Shown here in pieces: positions 1 to 9,304 of a stretch of DNA of 64,000 bases. Both the position numbers and the translations under genes were made by a program. The first letter of the stretch is position 1; every line of letters starts with the position of its first letter. The notes below the pieces were generated by a model. That model did no database searches. It saw only the letters and a list, made by a program, of their open reading frames with translations, and was not told the DNA's origin. Source of the stretch: Sediminispirochaeta bajacaliforniensis DSM 16054 (GTDB lineage: Bacteria > Spirochaetota > Spirochaetia > DSM-16054 > Sediminispirochaetaceae); contig NZ_KB899416.1 in the NCBI RefSeq assembly GCF_000378205.1, positions 47,983-111,982 of the forward strand. The letters are read 5' to 3'.

Positions 1-1
1 C

Positions 2-1893
2 GTCGCACCCCTCGCGGGTGCGTGGATTGAAACATGCGGGCCGGGAAGAACAAGGCCATGAGGGAGAGTCGCACCCCTCGCGGGTGCGTGGATTGAAACC
101 TTGATATACTCGCCTCTGAGCTCTTCCCATTGGTCGCACCCCTCGCGGGTGCGTGGATTGAAACACTTTTGAAGGAGAAAAACAGCCCGCCGTATTCCAG
201 TCGCACCCCTCGCGGGTGCGTGGATTGAAACTGTCCGAAGGGTCGGAGAGGCCTCCGAGGTATCGTCGCACCCCTCGCGGGTGCGTGGATTGAAACTCAA
301 GATGAGGTAAATAGCTTTCAGAAAGAAGCGGGTCGCACCCCTCGCGGGTGCGTGGATTGAAACCCCATTATTGTAATAATAATTGCTGTATGAGCTTGTC
401 GCACCCCTCGCGGGTGCGTGGATTGAAACTATGCTTAATCCTAATACCTTACGAGAGGGATTAGGTCGCACCCCTCGCGGGTGCGTGGATTGAAACGTGA
501 AGTCCCCAGCCACAGCGAGGAAGGAATCCTTGGTCGCACCCCTCGCGGGTGCGTGGATTGAAACACTCAGTGTGAGCTCAAAAGGTCCAGTGACACGTTG
601 TCGCACCCCTCGCGGGTGCGTGGATTGAAACCCCGTCTGGGGTTGTCCATTGGCGGTATGATCTATGTCGCACCCCTCGCGGGTGCGTGGATTGAAACAA
701 GGAAACGATCGAACGACTATCGAGAGCCAGGAGTCGCACCCCTCGCGGGTGCGTGGATTGAAACCGTGTAATCCGCTCTGACCTCCACCATCCAACGGGT
801 CGCACCCCTCGCGGGTGCGTGGATTGAAACCCATAGCCTTGAGTAGGTCGTTAAAGCCGTCGTGGTCGCACCCCTCGCGGGTGCGTGGATTGAAACTACT
901 ATATGGCAAACGAATAATAATCCTATCTTTAAGTCGCACCCCTCGCGGGTGCGTGGATTGAAACCCATCTCGGCAGCATCTGGAAGGCATCAGTCGGGAG
1001 TCGCACCCCTCGCGGGTGCGTGGATTGAAACATCTGCCACGGCAATAAGTCCCTTGTCTACGGCCGTCGCACCCCTCGCGGGTGCGTGGATTGAAACATC
1101 TGCTTGTATGCCGACAGCTCGTGTCATGTTCGTCGCACCCCTCGCGGGTGCGTGGATTGAAACCGCACCTAAAAGGACTTGGCTCGCTATGACGCCAAGT
1201 CGCACCCCTCGCGGGTGCGTGGATTGAAACAATGCATCCTCTGGCCATGAAGTCGACATAGTAGCTGTCGCACCCCTCGCGGGTGCGTGGATTGAAACCC
1301 AATATTGTCGGGGAATCCATCAACCTCGGTGATGTCGCACCCCTCGCGGGTGCGTGGATTGAAACGACTCCCTGCTTCGTGGAGATAAGAAAAGCAGGGG
1401 TCGCACCCCTCGCGGGTGCGTGGATTGAAACACTCGGGGTAATCTCTGAAGGGGCCCAGTCATACGTCGCACCCCTCGCGGGTGCGTGGATTGAAACGTG
1501 ACTGAAGAGAACAGAGCGTTTGCAAGTTCGGGTCGCACCCCTCGCGGGTGCGTGGATTGAAACTTAACCGTATCACGGAGTATGTTGGCCCTGGTGGTCG
1601 CACCCCTCGCGGGTGCGTGGATTGAAACTTGGGATCGAATGTCGTCATCCGCTTTTTCTTCAGTCGCACCCCTCGCGGGTGCGTGGATTGAAACAACCTC
1701 CACACACAAACAAACATAGCATCTGCGAGTCGCACCCCTCGCGGGTGCGTGGATTGAAACTGGTAGTGCTATTGTTACTAATCCGTTTACTGGTGTCGCA
1801 CCCCTCGCGGGTGCGTGGATTGAAACCTATAGGCGGCCTCTGCCGTTTCTATGATCTCGATGTCGCACCCCTCGCGGGTGCGTGGGGTGAAAT
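2..1893 (+). CRISPR. CRISPR array, type I-C-like repeats, 29 repeats and 28 spacers visible
   Basis: A 32-bp repeat beginning GTCGCACCCC and ending GTGGATTGAAAC recurs every 65-68 bp with unique 33-36-bp spacers. Repeats start at 2, 68, 133, 200, 265 and so on to 1862. The repeat contains the stem CGCACCC/GGGTGCG around CTCGC and the ATTGAAAC tail; both fit subtype I-C repeats, whose RNA is cut by Cas5. The first 28 copies look identical, while the last (1862-1893) has a changed 3' end (GGGGTGAAAT). A degenerate last repeat marks the leader-distal end, so transcription runs left to right and the leader and any cas genes should lie beyond the left edge. The window opens one base before a repeat, so the array probably continues upstream. 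No cas gene lies in the window. Confidence 0.98.
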
Positions 1894-2023
1894 AAAACTG
1901 GAACTGAAAGAGGATGTACGCCTTACATCACTTCCTCGAGTTGAGGAAGATGATAAGAGAATTGGGAAGGAGAATTAAACGGCATCGGGACAGTGAGAGC
2001 TCACTTAGAAGATTACAGCAATT

Positions 2024-2681
2024 AATATTTCCCCATCATCGTTGCATGATGATTGTCTGAGAACTGTACTGGATGCGTTGTATGACTCGGTATAACTGAG
2101 CTCTGTTATCATGGAAATACTTAGGCGATCTTTGAATTGATTACTCTTTGTCTACCTTGAGTTCCACCACTATCGGTTTCAGGAGCCTCCACTATGAAGT
2201 GAGGGAAGAAGATGGTCTTGATAGCGTTACCATCACCAGGAAGGCGGGTACGGGGAAGTTGATAGAAGCGAGAAAAGTGCTTGACGGAGTTGATATTGAA
2301 TCTATAACTCCTTGTCTAAACTGGAATTATTGCTACATTTGCCGGGAGAGCGAATATGGCAATGTCAAACAGTACACGTACGAGAAAGAGTTCTGGTTCC
2401 TGAAAGCCCCGATGTTCTATGCCGAAAGCCTCTATTTCAATTCTCCGAGGCGCATTATGGCTTTGATAATGGTGATGGTGGGCTCTTCTTGTGTTCTTTC
2501 TTATAGAGAAAAAGACTTTTCAATAGAAAACAAAGTCAAAAAAAGTCAAAAGCAGATCGACCACCCAATGATATGTTGTAAAAACCGTATTTTTAGCTTA
2601 AGGGGAGCGGAGAATAGGATGTATATCCCCCTGCCATTTCCCCAAATTTTGTATAACAATCTGTGCCTGCGGCAGCGTTAG
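2024..2681 (+). pseudogene. Decayed IS1634-family (DUF4277-type) transposase
   Basis: Several pieces of an IS1634-type transposase lie in the right order but in different frames. At 2048-2089 the DNA reads DDCLRTVLDALYDS, the family's N-terminal DDCLGRTLDxLYE motif. From about 2155 it reads LSSTTIGFRSLHYEV and then DGLDSVTITR, matching the first catalytic region (HLDSTxxxxHGxY) with the key Asp replaced by Ser. From about 2370 it reads YEKEFWFLKAPMFYAESLYF and then RRIMALIMVM, matching the C-terminal conserved block. The central several hundred bases of a full gene are missing and there are stops between the blocks, so this is a dead remnant. The family assignment rests on remembered motifs. 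No clear terminal inverted repeats were found. It sits about 130 bp beyond the end of the CRISPR array. Confidence 0.65.
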
Positions 2682-2908
2682 GTGATATAATAAAAAGATA
2701 AGAGGCTTTCTGCGTTGTGGATTCTGGCCGATGCATATCGACCACCACAATAAAGAAGGTCTTTTTTGTATCAATACGCTCGACAACTCCAAAAGGTGTG
2801 GTTGAAGCGTGCACAATCACCTTACATCATTCTCATATCTGTTTAACCTTCCCTTCATGAAATCTCCGTATGCTCAGGAAAATTATGTCTGATACTATAG
2901 GAGTTTCT

Positions 2909-4195
2909 ATGAAAAAAGCATGTTCTCTTGGACTGGCCGCGGTCCTTTTGATGTCGCTTGCGGCGTGCACGAGTGTTGATGTTTCAAAGGTTCCGGCGGC
3001 GGGAAGCAGGCTGCCGTATACGGTTTTGACGATTCTGCCTAATGGTACCGAGGTTCGTAACGGCGGATATGGATCGGCCATGACAGGACATCCGACAAAA
3101 GCGGGTCGGTTCTATGCCATTACCGACCGAGGCCCGAACTCCAGTTATACCGGAAACGCCGGCACGGGCAAGAAATTTCCGGTACCCGATTACACCCCTC
3201 GCATCGGAGAGTTCAAGCTGAACGCCGATGGTTCTGTTTCGATGATCAGAAAGATCCTTTTGAAAGATCCCCAGGGAAATCCGATCTCCGGACGGCCGAA
3301 CCCCGAGGGGCTTGGGGCCACCGGCGAGGTTGCATATGATAACGATGGTAATGCCTTGGCGGCCGATCCCTACGGTTTGGATAGTGAAGGGCTGGTCGCC
3401 TTATCCGACGGGACCTTCTGGATCAGTGATGAGTATGGTCCCCATATTGTTCATTACTCCGCCGATGGCGTGGAGCTGGAGCGGATCAGTCCCATGGGGA
3501 TTGATACCAACGGCAGGAAGCTTCCCAGGGTGTTTGCCCGGCGCAGGGCAAATCGCGGTATGGAGGGGCTGGCCGTTACTCCCGACGAAAGGACCCTGGT
3601 CGGTATCATGCAATCGACTCTGTATAACCCCTCCAAAAAGGCTGCAACTAATACGACGCTTGCACGAATTGTCACCTTCAATCTTGAAACGGGCGAAACC
3701 CATCAGTATCTCTACCGCCAGGAAAAAAACAACAACTCCGATTCCGAACTTGCCGCATTAACGGCCACCACGTTTTTGGTGGATGAGCGGGACGGGGCAT
3801 TCTCGGGTGAAGGCGATGCCCAGAAAACTCTCTACAAAATCGATCTTTCCGGTGCCACCGATGTCTCCGGCGATATGGATGAGACCGGCGGTATGCGTAT
3901 CGATGGCCGTACCCTGGAAGAGATGAGCTGGGATGAGATCGATGCCGCCGGTATCAAGCCGGTGAAGAAGGAACTTGTGGCGGATGTCGTGGCTATGCTG
4001 CCCAACCGCTATCCCCACGACAAACTTGAGGGCTTGTGGGTTATTGATGCCAGCACCGTCGGCATATTGAACGACGATGATTTTGCCGTAACTCCCCAGG
4101 GGGATGATGTGGTACAGAAGATTCTTCCCGGAACGACTAACGAGGTCGACGGAGACATCCTTTATATTCTCCATCTTGCAAAGCCGCTTTTTTAG
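2909..4195 (+). CDS. Phytase-like esterase domain lipoprotein
   Basis: A 428-residue protein starting at ATG 2909, eight bases after GGAG; an in-frame ATG at 2870 has no ribosome site. The first 25 residues are a lipoprotein signal (MKKACSLGLAAVLLMSLAAC, lipobox LAAC), so it should be anchored on the periplasmic face of a membrane. The rest resembles the 'esterase-like activity of phytase' family (beta-propeller, PF13449 type): it has ITDRGPNSSY near the N-terminus, SEGLVALSDGTFWISDEYGP in the middle and an Asp-rich C-terminal part. Family members may cleave phosphate or carboxylic esters; the substrate cannot be read here. It appears monocistronic, with a strong terminator right behind it. 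Confidence 0.75.
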   Translation: MKKACSLGLAAVLLMSLAACTSVDVSKVPAAGSRLPYTVLTILPNGTEVRNGGYGSAMTGHPTKAGRFYAITDRGPNSSYTGNAGTGKKFPVPDYTPRIGEFKLNADGSVSMIRKILLKDPQGNPISGRPNPEGLGATGEVAYDNDGNALAADPYGLDSEGLVALSDGTFWISDEYGPHIVHYSADGVELERISPMGIDTNGRKLPRVFARRRANRGMEGLAVTPDERTLVGIMQSTLYNPSKKAATNTTLARIVTFNLETGETHQYLYRQEKNNNSDSELAALTATTFLVDERDGAFSGEGDAQKTLYKIDLSGATDVSGDMDETGGMRIDGRTLEEMSWDEIDAAGIKPVKKELVADVVAMLPNRYPHDKLEGLWVIDASTVGILNDDDFAVTPQGDDVVQKILPGTTNEVDGDILYILHLAKPLF

Positions 4196-4217
4196 ATCAA
4201 AATAATTCGGCACTTGT

Positions 4218-4255
4218 GGCTCGTCTCGGAGATTATTCCGGACGGGCCCTTTTTT
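4218..4255 (+). terminator. Rho-independent terminator
   Basis: GGCTCGTC (4218-4225) pairs with GACGGGCC (4241-4248), with CGGA/TCCG inside the loop, and a run of T follows. It ends the esterase transcript and argues that the downstream chromate gene starts after it. Confidence 0.8.
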
Positions 4256-4354
4256 ATCCCATTGGATTGGCTGGTTCTTCTTTTGCCTGCTCCGGCGGGG
4301 AGTAGGGGCCCCGTACAAGTTGTATGCCTGTGTACATTTTGCCGGCGGCTGTTT

Positions 4355-4915
4355 ATGATGTCTGGCAGTATGAACACCTATCTGGATCTGTTTTTTACCT
4401 TCGCCCGAATCGGCGGGCTCACCTTTGGTGGTGGTTACGCCATGCTTCCCATCCTTCAGCGGGAGGTGGTGGAAAAGCGGCGCTGGGTTACCGATGAAGA
4501 GCTGATGGACTACTATGCAGTGGGCCAGTGCACTCCGGGAATCATTGCCATCAACACCGCGACCTTTATCGGCAACCGGCAGAAAGGCGCTCCTGGCGGG
4601 ATCGTCGCCACCTTGGGAATGATCTTCCCTTCCCTGATTATTATCACCCTGATTGCGGCTTTTATCAGCAATTTTGCCGATTTGCCGCTGGTTAAGAATG
4701 CCTTTGCAGGGATCAGAGTCTGTGTCTTTGTGCTCATTCTCCAGGCCGTTTGGAAATTACAAAAACAGGCCCTGATAGATCGGGTTACGGGGATCATCTT
4801 TGCCTTAGTCTTTCTAATGTCGGTGTTCACCGGCCTTTCACCGATTCTCTTTGTTCTTCTGTCGGGCCTTGCAGGAGTCATCATTCAGGGCAAAAAGGTA
4901 GGGGGCGAACGGTGA
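4355..4915 (+). CDS. Chromate transporter, first half (CHR domain)
   Basis: A protein of about 186 residues, one CHR domain of the ChrA family. Diagnostic motifs are FARIGGLTFGGGYAMLPILQ near the N-terminus, VVEKRRWVTDEELMDYYAVGQCTPGIIAINTATFIG (only key residues matter: the GQxTPGP-like turn, here GQCTPGI) and several hydrophobic segments. Short ChrA proteins work as pairs of homologous halves with opposite membrane orientation, which fits the next gene. They export chromate, or in many anaerobes an unknown anion. The start is taken at ATG 4355, after the terminator; ATG 4358 and 4370 are alternatives. Confidence 0.85.
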   Translation: MMSGSMNTYLDLFFTFARIGGLTFGGGYAMLPILQREVVEKRRWVTDEELMDYYAVGQCTPGIIAINTATFIGNRQKGAPGGIVATLGMIFPSLIIITLIAAFISNFADLPLVKNAFAGIRVCVFVLILQAVWKLQKQALIDRVTGIIFALVFLMSVFTGLSPILFVLLSGLAGVIIQGKKVGGER

Positions 4916-5484
4916 TCTTTCTTCAGCTTTTCTTCGAATACTTTAAAGTTGGCCTTTTTGCCGTCGGTGGAGGTCTTGCAACCCTTCCTTTTCTGTATGC
5001 CATGTCCGATAGCACCGGCTGGTTCACCCACACCCAGCTGGCGGATATGCTTGCCGTTTCGGAATCGACCCCGGGGCCCATCGGCGTTAACATGGCAACC
5101 TACGTGGGTTTTACTACTGCCGGGATTCCGGGGAGCATAGCGGCAACTTTGGGGCTGGTGACTCCTTCGGTTATCATTATTATTGTGGTGGCCCGTTTTT
5201 TGAAGGCCTTTAGCGGAAATAGTCTGGTGCAGGGTGCTTTCTACGGGCTTCGTCCGGCATCGGTGGGGCTTATTGCCGCTGCAGGTTGGGTTGTGCTCAA
5301 AATCTCTCTACTGGATATTCCCCTTTTCCGTGAAAGTGGTGAGCTGTTTCGCCTCTTCCGCTGGAAGGGGCTTGTCCTCGCGTTGGTGGTCTTTGCCATT
5401 CTCAAATTATGGAAGATCCATCCGGTCTTTGTTATCGCCCTTTCCGCCGTGGTCGGCGCCGTGTTTCGTTTCGCAGGAGCATAG
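4912..5484 (+). CDS. Chromate transporter, second half (CHR domain)
   Basis: A 190-residue CHR-domain membrane protein. It starts at GTG 4912 inside the stop codon of the previous gene (GTGA overlap), with the purine-rich GTAGGGGG just upstream, so translation is coupled. Motifs include YFKVGLFAVGGGLATLPFLY, MLAVSESTPGPIGVNMATYVG and a long hydrophobic C-terminal half. It is the partner half of the preceding protein; the two should form one anion transporter. No chromate-responsive regulator is nearby. Confidence 0.85.
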   Translation: MIFLQLFFEYFKVGLFAVGGGLATLPFLYAMSDSTGWFTHTQLADMLAVSESTPGPIGVNMATYVGFTTAGIPGSIAATLGLVTPSVIIIIVVARFLKAFSGNSLVQGAFYGLRPASVGLIAAAGWVVLKISLLDIPLFRESGELFRLFRWKGLVLALVVFAILKLWKIHPVFVIALSAVVGAVFRFAGA

Positions 5485-5563
5485 CCATTTGGGAGAGTGC
5501 TATATTTGTTTTCATGATTCTTGGGAAGCAATAAACCGGGCTGATGCTGTGTTTTTCACTGTT

Positions 5564-6706
5564 CTAATGCAAGAATTCGTCGAAAAGCGTCTGCTCGAAA
5601 ACCATTGATGCAGCTCCTGAAATAACAGGGTATGAGCCTGTTGGGGGTGTTACAGAGATCGGACCAAGATCTGAGGGAAGTGTTTCAAAGAGTTCGGATA
5701 AGCGATCATAGAGTGTCGGGTGCAATTTTTGCGGAATGATGCCGGATAAAATGAATTTTTTTACATCTAAGATTGCGACCAGATTAAAAATCACCGTGCT
5801 TATAAAAGGTACCAGATACCTAACGATGTCGCCGACTGTTTTTTCCGGGATCGTACAATTTTCTTCTATTGCAATATTGAAGCGTTTATTTATGGCACCG
5901 ATGTTGATTTGATCTTCCAAATTATGGATGCCGGGAAGATGTTTTGCATCACTTTCAATTGGGTGAACAAGGAGATTTCCTATTTCTCCTGCACGAAGGC
6001 TTTCTCCTCGCCAGAGATTACCTTCTATGATGATACCTGAACCTAAACCTGTCCCGAGCGAGATATAGACAATACTACTGTCGGCATTGTCACCGGTGAT
6101 AAGATTCTCGCCGGCACATGCCAAATTGACGTCATTGTCGATGAAGAAGGGGAGCTTGAGTTTTGCCTCTATCAACGGGATCAAAGAGTAAAAGCTGATA
6201 GGCTCTGTTATATGCAGGGGGTCATAACTGATGATTTCATTTGTCTGGGGATTTATATTTGCAGGAAAACCAATCCCCACTCCTAGCACAGGAACCGATG
6301 TCTTTGTCATCATGTCCCCAATGATGTCAACGATATGGTGAAAATAGCTTAAGTCATGGAGGTTTTTTATCACGACCGTTTTACATTCTTGAACCTCCCC
6401 TTCCAAATTGACTTTCCCAATCGTTGCTATTTGTCCCTCTATTTCAACTCCAAAGGCGTTGTAGGCGTTCGGGTTGAATTGTAACAATTTACTTCTTCTA
6501 CCAGGGCCTTCGATGATATCAAGTTCCCCAACATCATGAACCACTTCCTTTGAAATGAGAAAATCAACTACTTTCATTGCTGTGGGGAAGCTCATGTTTG
6601 TCAGTTTTGTAATTTGTGATCGCGAGAGCTTTTCGTATTTCTTAAATAAGTCAAAAACCAGTTTTCGATTTTTTGATTTTAAATAGATTGGTTGATATGA
6701 TCCCAC
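5564..6706 (-). CDS. ROK-family transcriptional repressor of the fructosamine-type operon
   Basis: 380 residues. Residues 15-65 form a winged helix-turn-helix (LSRSQITKLTNMSFPTAMKV), and the rest is a ROK sugar-kinase-like domain (IYISLGTGLGSGIIIEG, FIDNDVNLACAGE). The usual ROK zinc site CxCGxxGCxE after GEIGN is absent: the corresponding stretch is GEIGNLLVHPIESDAKHLPG. It therefore differs from NagC/Mlc-type members and from the second ROK protein at 40499. It is transcribed away from the importer operon starting at 7073, and the space between them holds matching A/T-rich operators, so it most likely represses both itself and the operon, with a sugar or sugar phosphate as inducer. Confidence 0.9.
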   Translation of the reverse strand: MGSYQPIYLKSKNRKLVFDLFKKYEKLSRSQITKLTNMSFPTAMKVVDFLISKEVVHDVGELDIIEGPGRRSKLLQFNPNAYNAFGVEIEGQIATIGKVNLEGEVQECKTVVIKNLHDLSYFHHIVDIIGDMMTKTSVPVLGVGIGFPANINPQTNEIISYDPLHITEPISFYSLIPLIEAKLKLPFFIDNDVNLACAGENLITGDNADSSIVYISLGTGLGSGIIIEGNLWRGESLRAGEIGNLLVHPIESDAKHLPGIHNLEDQINIGAINKRFNIAIEENCTIPEKTVGDIVRYLVPFISTVIFNLVAILDVKKFILSGIIPQKLHPTLYDRLSELFETLPSDLGPISVTPPTGSYPVISGAASMVFEQTLFDEFLH

Positions 6707-6727
6707 GGTCCCTAAAACCTCATTTCT

Positions 6728-6741
6728 TTTATTAAAGTTTA
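6728..6741. promoter_or_regulatory. Putative ROK operator, regulator-proximal copy
   Basis: TTTATTAAAGTTTA, 22 bp upstream of the ROK start codon, is the exact reverse complement of 7020-7033 beside the operon promoter. The position suggests autoregulation and possible looping between the two sites. The rest of 6742-6980 shows nothing else that I can identify. Confidence 0.55.
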
Positions 6742-6980
6742 GTATATATTAAGGCGTTGCCTTCGTATAGGTCAAGGTTGAAGACAATGGTGTTGGGGAT
6801 CGGGTTGGCTATTGTAATGTAACATAGGGACGATTCGCTATTCTCCGATATCGTAGTTTATTGTGTAAGGTGAACATTATCCCTTTGTTATATATGAATG
6901 ACCATAATGCCGCTTAATTCCCTCGTATTTGTGGAGCGGCTGCTTAACTGGCCATCGGCATCATGCTGTTTGGTTTTATA

Positions 6981-7033
6981 TTGACGGGTGGGAGAAACTA
7001 TGGTACAGTATTTATTAAATAAACTTTAATAAA
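6981..7033 (+). promoter_or_regulatory. Promoter and operator of the fructosamine-type operon
   Basis: A -35 box TTGACG (6981-6986) and a -10 box TACAGT (7003-7008) are 16 bp apart. Directly after the -10 lies a perfect inverted repeat, TTTATTAAA (7011-7019), five bases, TTTAATAAA (7025-7033). It covers the expected transcription start, where a bound repressor would block RNA polymerase. The palindromic half-site is the same as at 6728. Confidence 0.65.
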
Positions 7034-7072
7034 TAAATAGTGGTAATGCACTATTTATTGGAGGTCATTAGT

Positions 7073-8302
7073 ATGAAGAAAACCTTGCTGATGCTTTTCT
7101 TACCGCTGTTGGTATGTTCGATGGCTTTTGCTAACGGCAATGCTGAGAAAGAGACGAACGGAAAAACAACGATAGTCTTTTCAACAGGTATGCCAGATCA
7201 GGCATGGAAAAACACTTTGGAGCATATGATAGCTGAAGCTAATAAAACATTGGACACTGTTGAAATTGTGCCTGAGTACTATCCGTCTGAAGAAGAGATG
7301 TGGAAGATGTTACCTGCACAAATTGTGTCCGGTGCGGCTCCTGATCTCATCGGACTGAATAATGAAGGTGTTCTTGAGTTAATTGTTAACGGGACACTAA
7401 CACCTCTTGATGATTTAATCGAAAAATCGGGTTTTCCAATATCTGAACTTGATGCAAGCAATGTCAACGGCTGGAGATATAAAGGCGATCTATTCTCAAT
7501 ACCATATACCACGACCGTTAGCGGTCTTGCCGTCAATATGACATTACTTAAGAAAGCAGGTATCGAAAATCCGCCTTCAACCATGGATGAACTGGTAAAG
7601 GCTGCTGTTGCCGTTACTGATAAGGAGAAGGGCGTATACGGTGTATGCGTTAATCTGCATGAGTATCATATTACCCAGTATGTTCATGCACAGGGCGGTA
7701 GTTGGAATTACGGTAACCACATGCTCAATGGGAATAATGAAGCCGGTTTGAACTTCATTGTTGATCTTTTCGACAAATACCAAGTAGCCGCAACCCCTGC
7801 CCAGCTGGGATATAAAGGGGATACCGATGCCTTCGCGTCCGGGAAGTTCGCAATGACGACTGCAGGACCATGGTATATCCCCGCGTTGCGGGAGATGAAC
7901 CTTGATTTCGAATGGGTTGTTGTCCCGATACCTGCCGGAACCGTACAGCGATCTACTGTCTATGGCTGGGGCCTCTGTATCCTTGATTCCTGTAAACATA
8001 AAGAGGCGGCAATGCAGGCGGTTAGTGCCATGCTAAGTGATGAATCATATAAGTATTTAGCCGAGGTACGTGGTGATATACCGGCAATGACGAAATTTGT
8101 TCCTCGATATGAGGAGTTATACCCGGAAATGAAAGTTGTGATGCAAACCGCCAAAGACGGCATTGGCTTTGAATATCCGGCGGCTGCAAATAGGTTCAAA
8201 TCCGATCTTGTCACCGGAATGGAAGCAATCATTTTCCATCGTGGTAATCAGACCGTCGAAAATTTATTACAGAAAATGGAAGACGACGGTTATAAGAAAT
8301 AG
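7073..8302 (+). CDS. Sugar ABC importer, solute-binding protein (family 1)
   Basis: 409 residues from ATG 7073, with GGAGG 12 bases upstream (an in-frame GTG at 7040 lies in the leader). A signal peptide (MKKTLLMLFLPLLVCSMAFA) is followed by NGNAEKE. The body has the layout of family 1 extracellular sugar-binding proteins (PDLIGLNNEGVLELIVNGTL, YSIPYTTTVSGLAVN-like hinge region, GKFAMTTAGPWYIPALREM). It is the first gene of an operon with two permeases, a deglycase and a kinase, which matches FrlO in Bacillus frlBONMD. The predicted ligand is a fructosamine (Amadori compound) or a related sugar amine; this is inferred from the neighbours. Confidence 0.88.
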   Translation: MKKTLLMLFLPLLVCSMAFANGNAEKETNGKTTIVFSTGMPDQAWKNTLEHMIAEANKTLDTVEIVPEYYPSEEEMWKMLPAQIVSGAAPDLIGLNNEGVLELIVNGTLTPLDDLIEKSGFPISELDASNVNGWRYKGDLFSIPYTTTVSGLAVNMTLLKKAGIENPPSTMDELVKAAVAVTDKEKGVYGVCVNLHEYHITQYVHAQGGSWNYGNHMLNGNNEAGLNFIVDLFDKYQVAATPAQLGYKGDTDAFASGKFAMTTAGPWYIPALREMNLDFEWVVVPIPAGTVQRSTVYGWGLCILDSCKHKEAAMQAVSAMLSDESYKYLAEVRGDIPAMTKFVPRYEELYPEMKVVMQTAKDGIGFEYPAAANRFKSDLVTGMEAIIFHRGNQTVENLLQKMEDDGYKK

Positions 8303-8382
8303 GCAGTAGCTGTCTGCAAAAAGATCTACAGCTCTTGTGACATAAAACGAAAAGGGCTGTAGATCAGAAAGGGGTTTATTTG

Positions 8383-9303
8383 ATGCTTCTGAAACGGAAA
8401 CGGCTGACGTTGGAACAACAAGACTATATTGCTGGTTATGTATTCGTTCTTCCAATTTTGATAATGATGTCAATCTGGTTTTATTTTCCTGCAGTAAAAT
8501 CTTTGATATTCAGTTTTCAAGAGGTGAATTTTTTTTCTTTGAATCATCCGACTTTCATCGGTTTGAATAATTTTAAAGAACTCTTTCGTGACCCGAATTT
8601 CATTCAGGCCACAGGAAACACCATTTTCATAACCGTTATCAGCGTGCCTGTTTTATTAATATCCGGTTTCCTTATTGCCTACAATATAGAAAACATAGTT
8701 TCCGGTAGAGCATTATACAGAACATTGTTCTTTATACCTGCAGTAACCTCTGCTGTCGCCTTGACGATGGCCTTGATGTATCTGTTTGTATCAGGGGCTT
8801 TTATCCCTGTATTACTTAATAGATTATTCGGAATTCCGGATGTTACATGGCCGGCTGATCCGAGAACTGCGCTGGCGTTTGTCGCAATATTAGTGATATG
8901 GAAAAATCTCGGTATTTTTGTGGTGTTGTATATCAATGCACTGAATACCATTCCCAAAGAGATTTTTGAAGCAGCTGAATTGGATGGTGCAAAGGGGTTG
9001 AAGAAACTACGGTTTATCACCATCCCTCTCGTCAAACCGACTACTGTTTTGTCATTGCTGTTATGCGTTACATGGTGTATGCAGACCTTCGATGAGCCAT
9101 TTACCTTGGCGAGGTCAGGGAATGTTGTCGGATCTCCTGCAGGAACAACAAGTACATTAATTACATTCTTTTACTCTCAGAATTTTAGATTTTTCAGACC
9201 CGGATATGCTAGTTCTGCTGCTTTTTTTCTGTTCTTAATCCTTTTACTTTTTTCACTTGGTCAGAACGCTATCGAAAAGAGACAAGAGAGAAGGGATACC
9301 TAA
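8383..9303 (+). CDS. Sugar ABC importer, permease (MalF type)
   Basis: 306 residues, six or so membrane spans, with the inner-membrane EAA loop EAAELDGAKGLKKLRFITIPLVKP near residues 195-218, which contacts the ATPase. Start at ATG 8383, 10 bases after AAAGGGG; a TTG one codon earlier is possible. It lies about 80 bp after the binding protein and just before the second permease, in the position of FrlN. No ATPase gene is in the operon, so a shared ATPase encoded elsewhere (as MsmX in Bacillus) is likely to energise it. Confidence 0.9.
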   Translation: MLLKRKRLTLEQQDYIAGYVFVLPILIMMSIWFYFPAVKSLIFSFQEVNFFSLNHPTFIGLNNFKELFRDPNFIQATGNTIFITVISVPVLLISGFLIAYNIENIVSGRALYRTLFFIPAVTSAVALTMALMYLFVSGAFIPVLLNRLFGIPDVTWPADPRTALAFVAILVIWKNLGIFVVLYINALNTIPKEIFEAAELDGAKGLKKLRFITIPLVKPTTVLSLLLCVTWCMQTFDEPFTLARSGNVVGSPAGTTSTLITFFYSQNFRFFRPGYASSAAFFLFLILLLFSLGQNAIEKRQERRDT

Positions 9304-9304
9304 G

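Noticed and set aside
578-1978. Open frames on both strands between 578 and 1978, with repeated peptides such as SIHAPARGAT and VAPLAGAWIET
   Set aside because: They are translations of the CRISPR repeat and spacers; the peptide repeats follow the 66-bp period.
2593-2820. Minus-strand open frames over 2593-2820
   Set aside because: No ribosome site, no recognisable domain, and they lie opposite the decayed transposase remnant.
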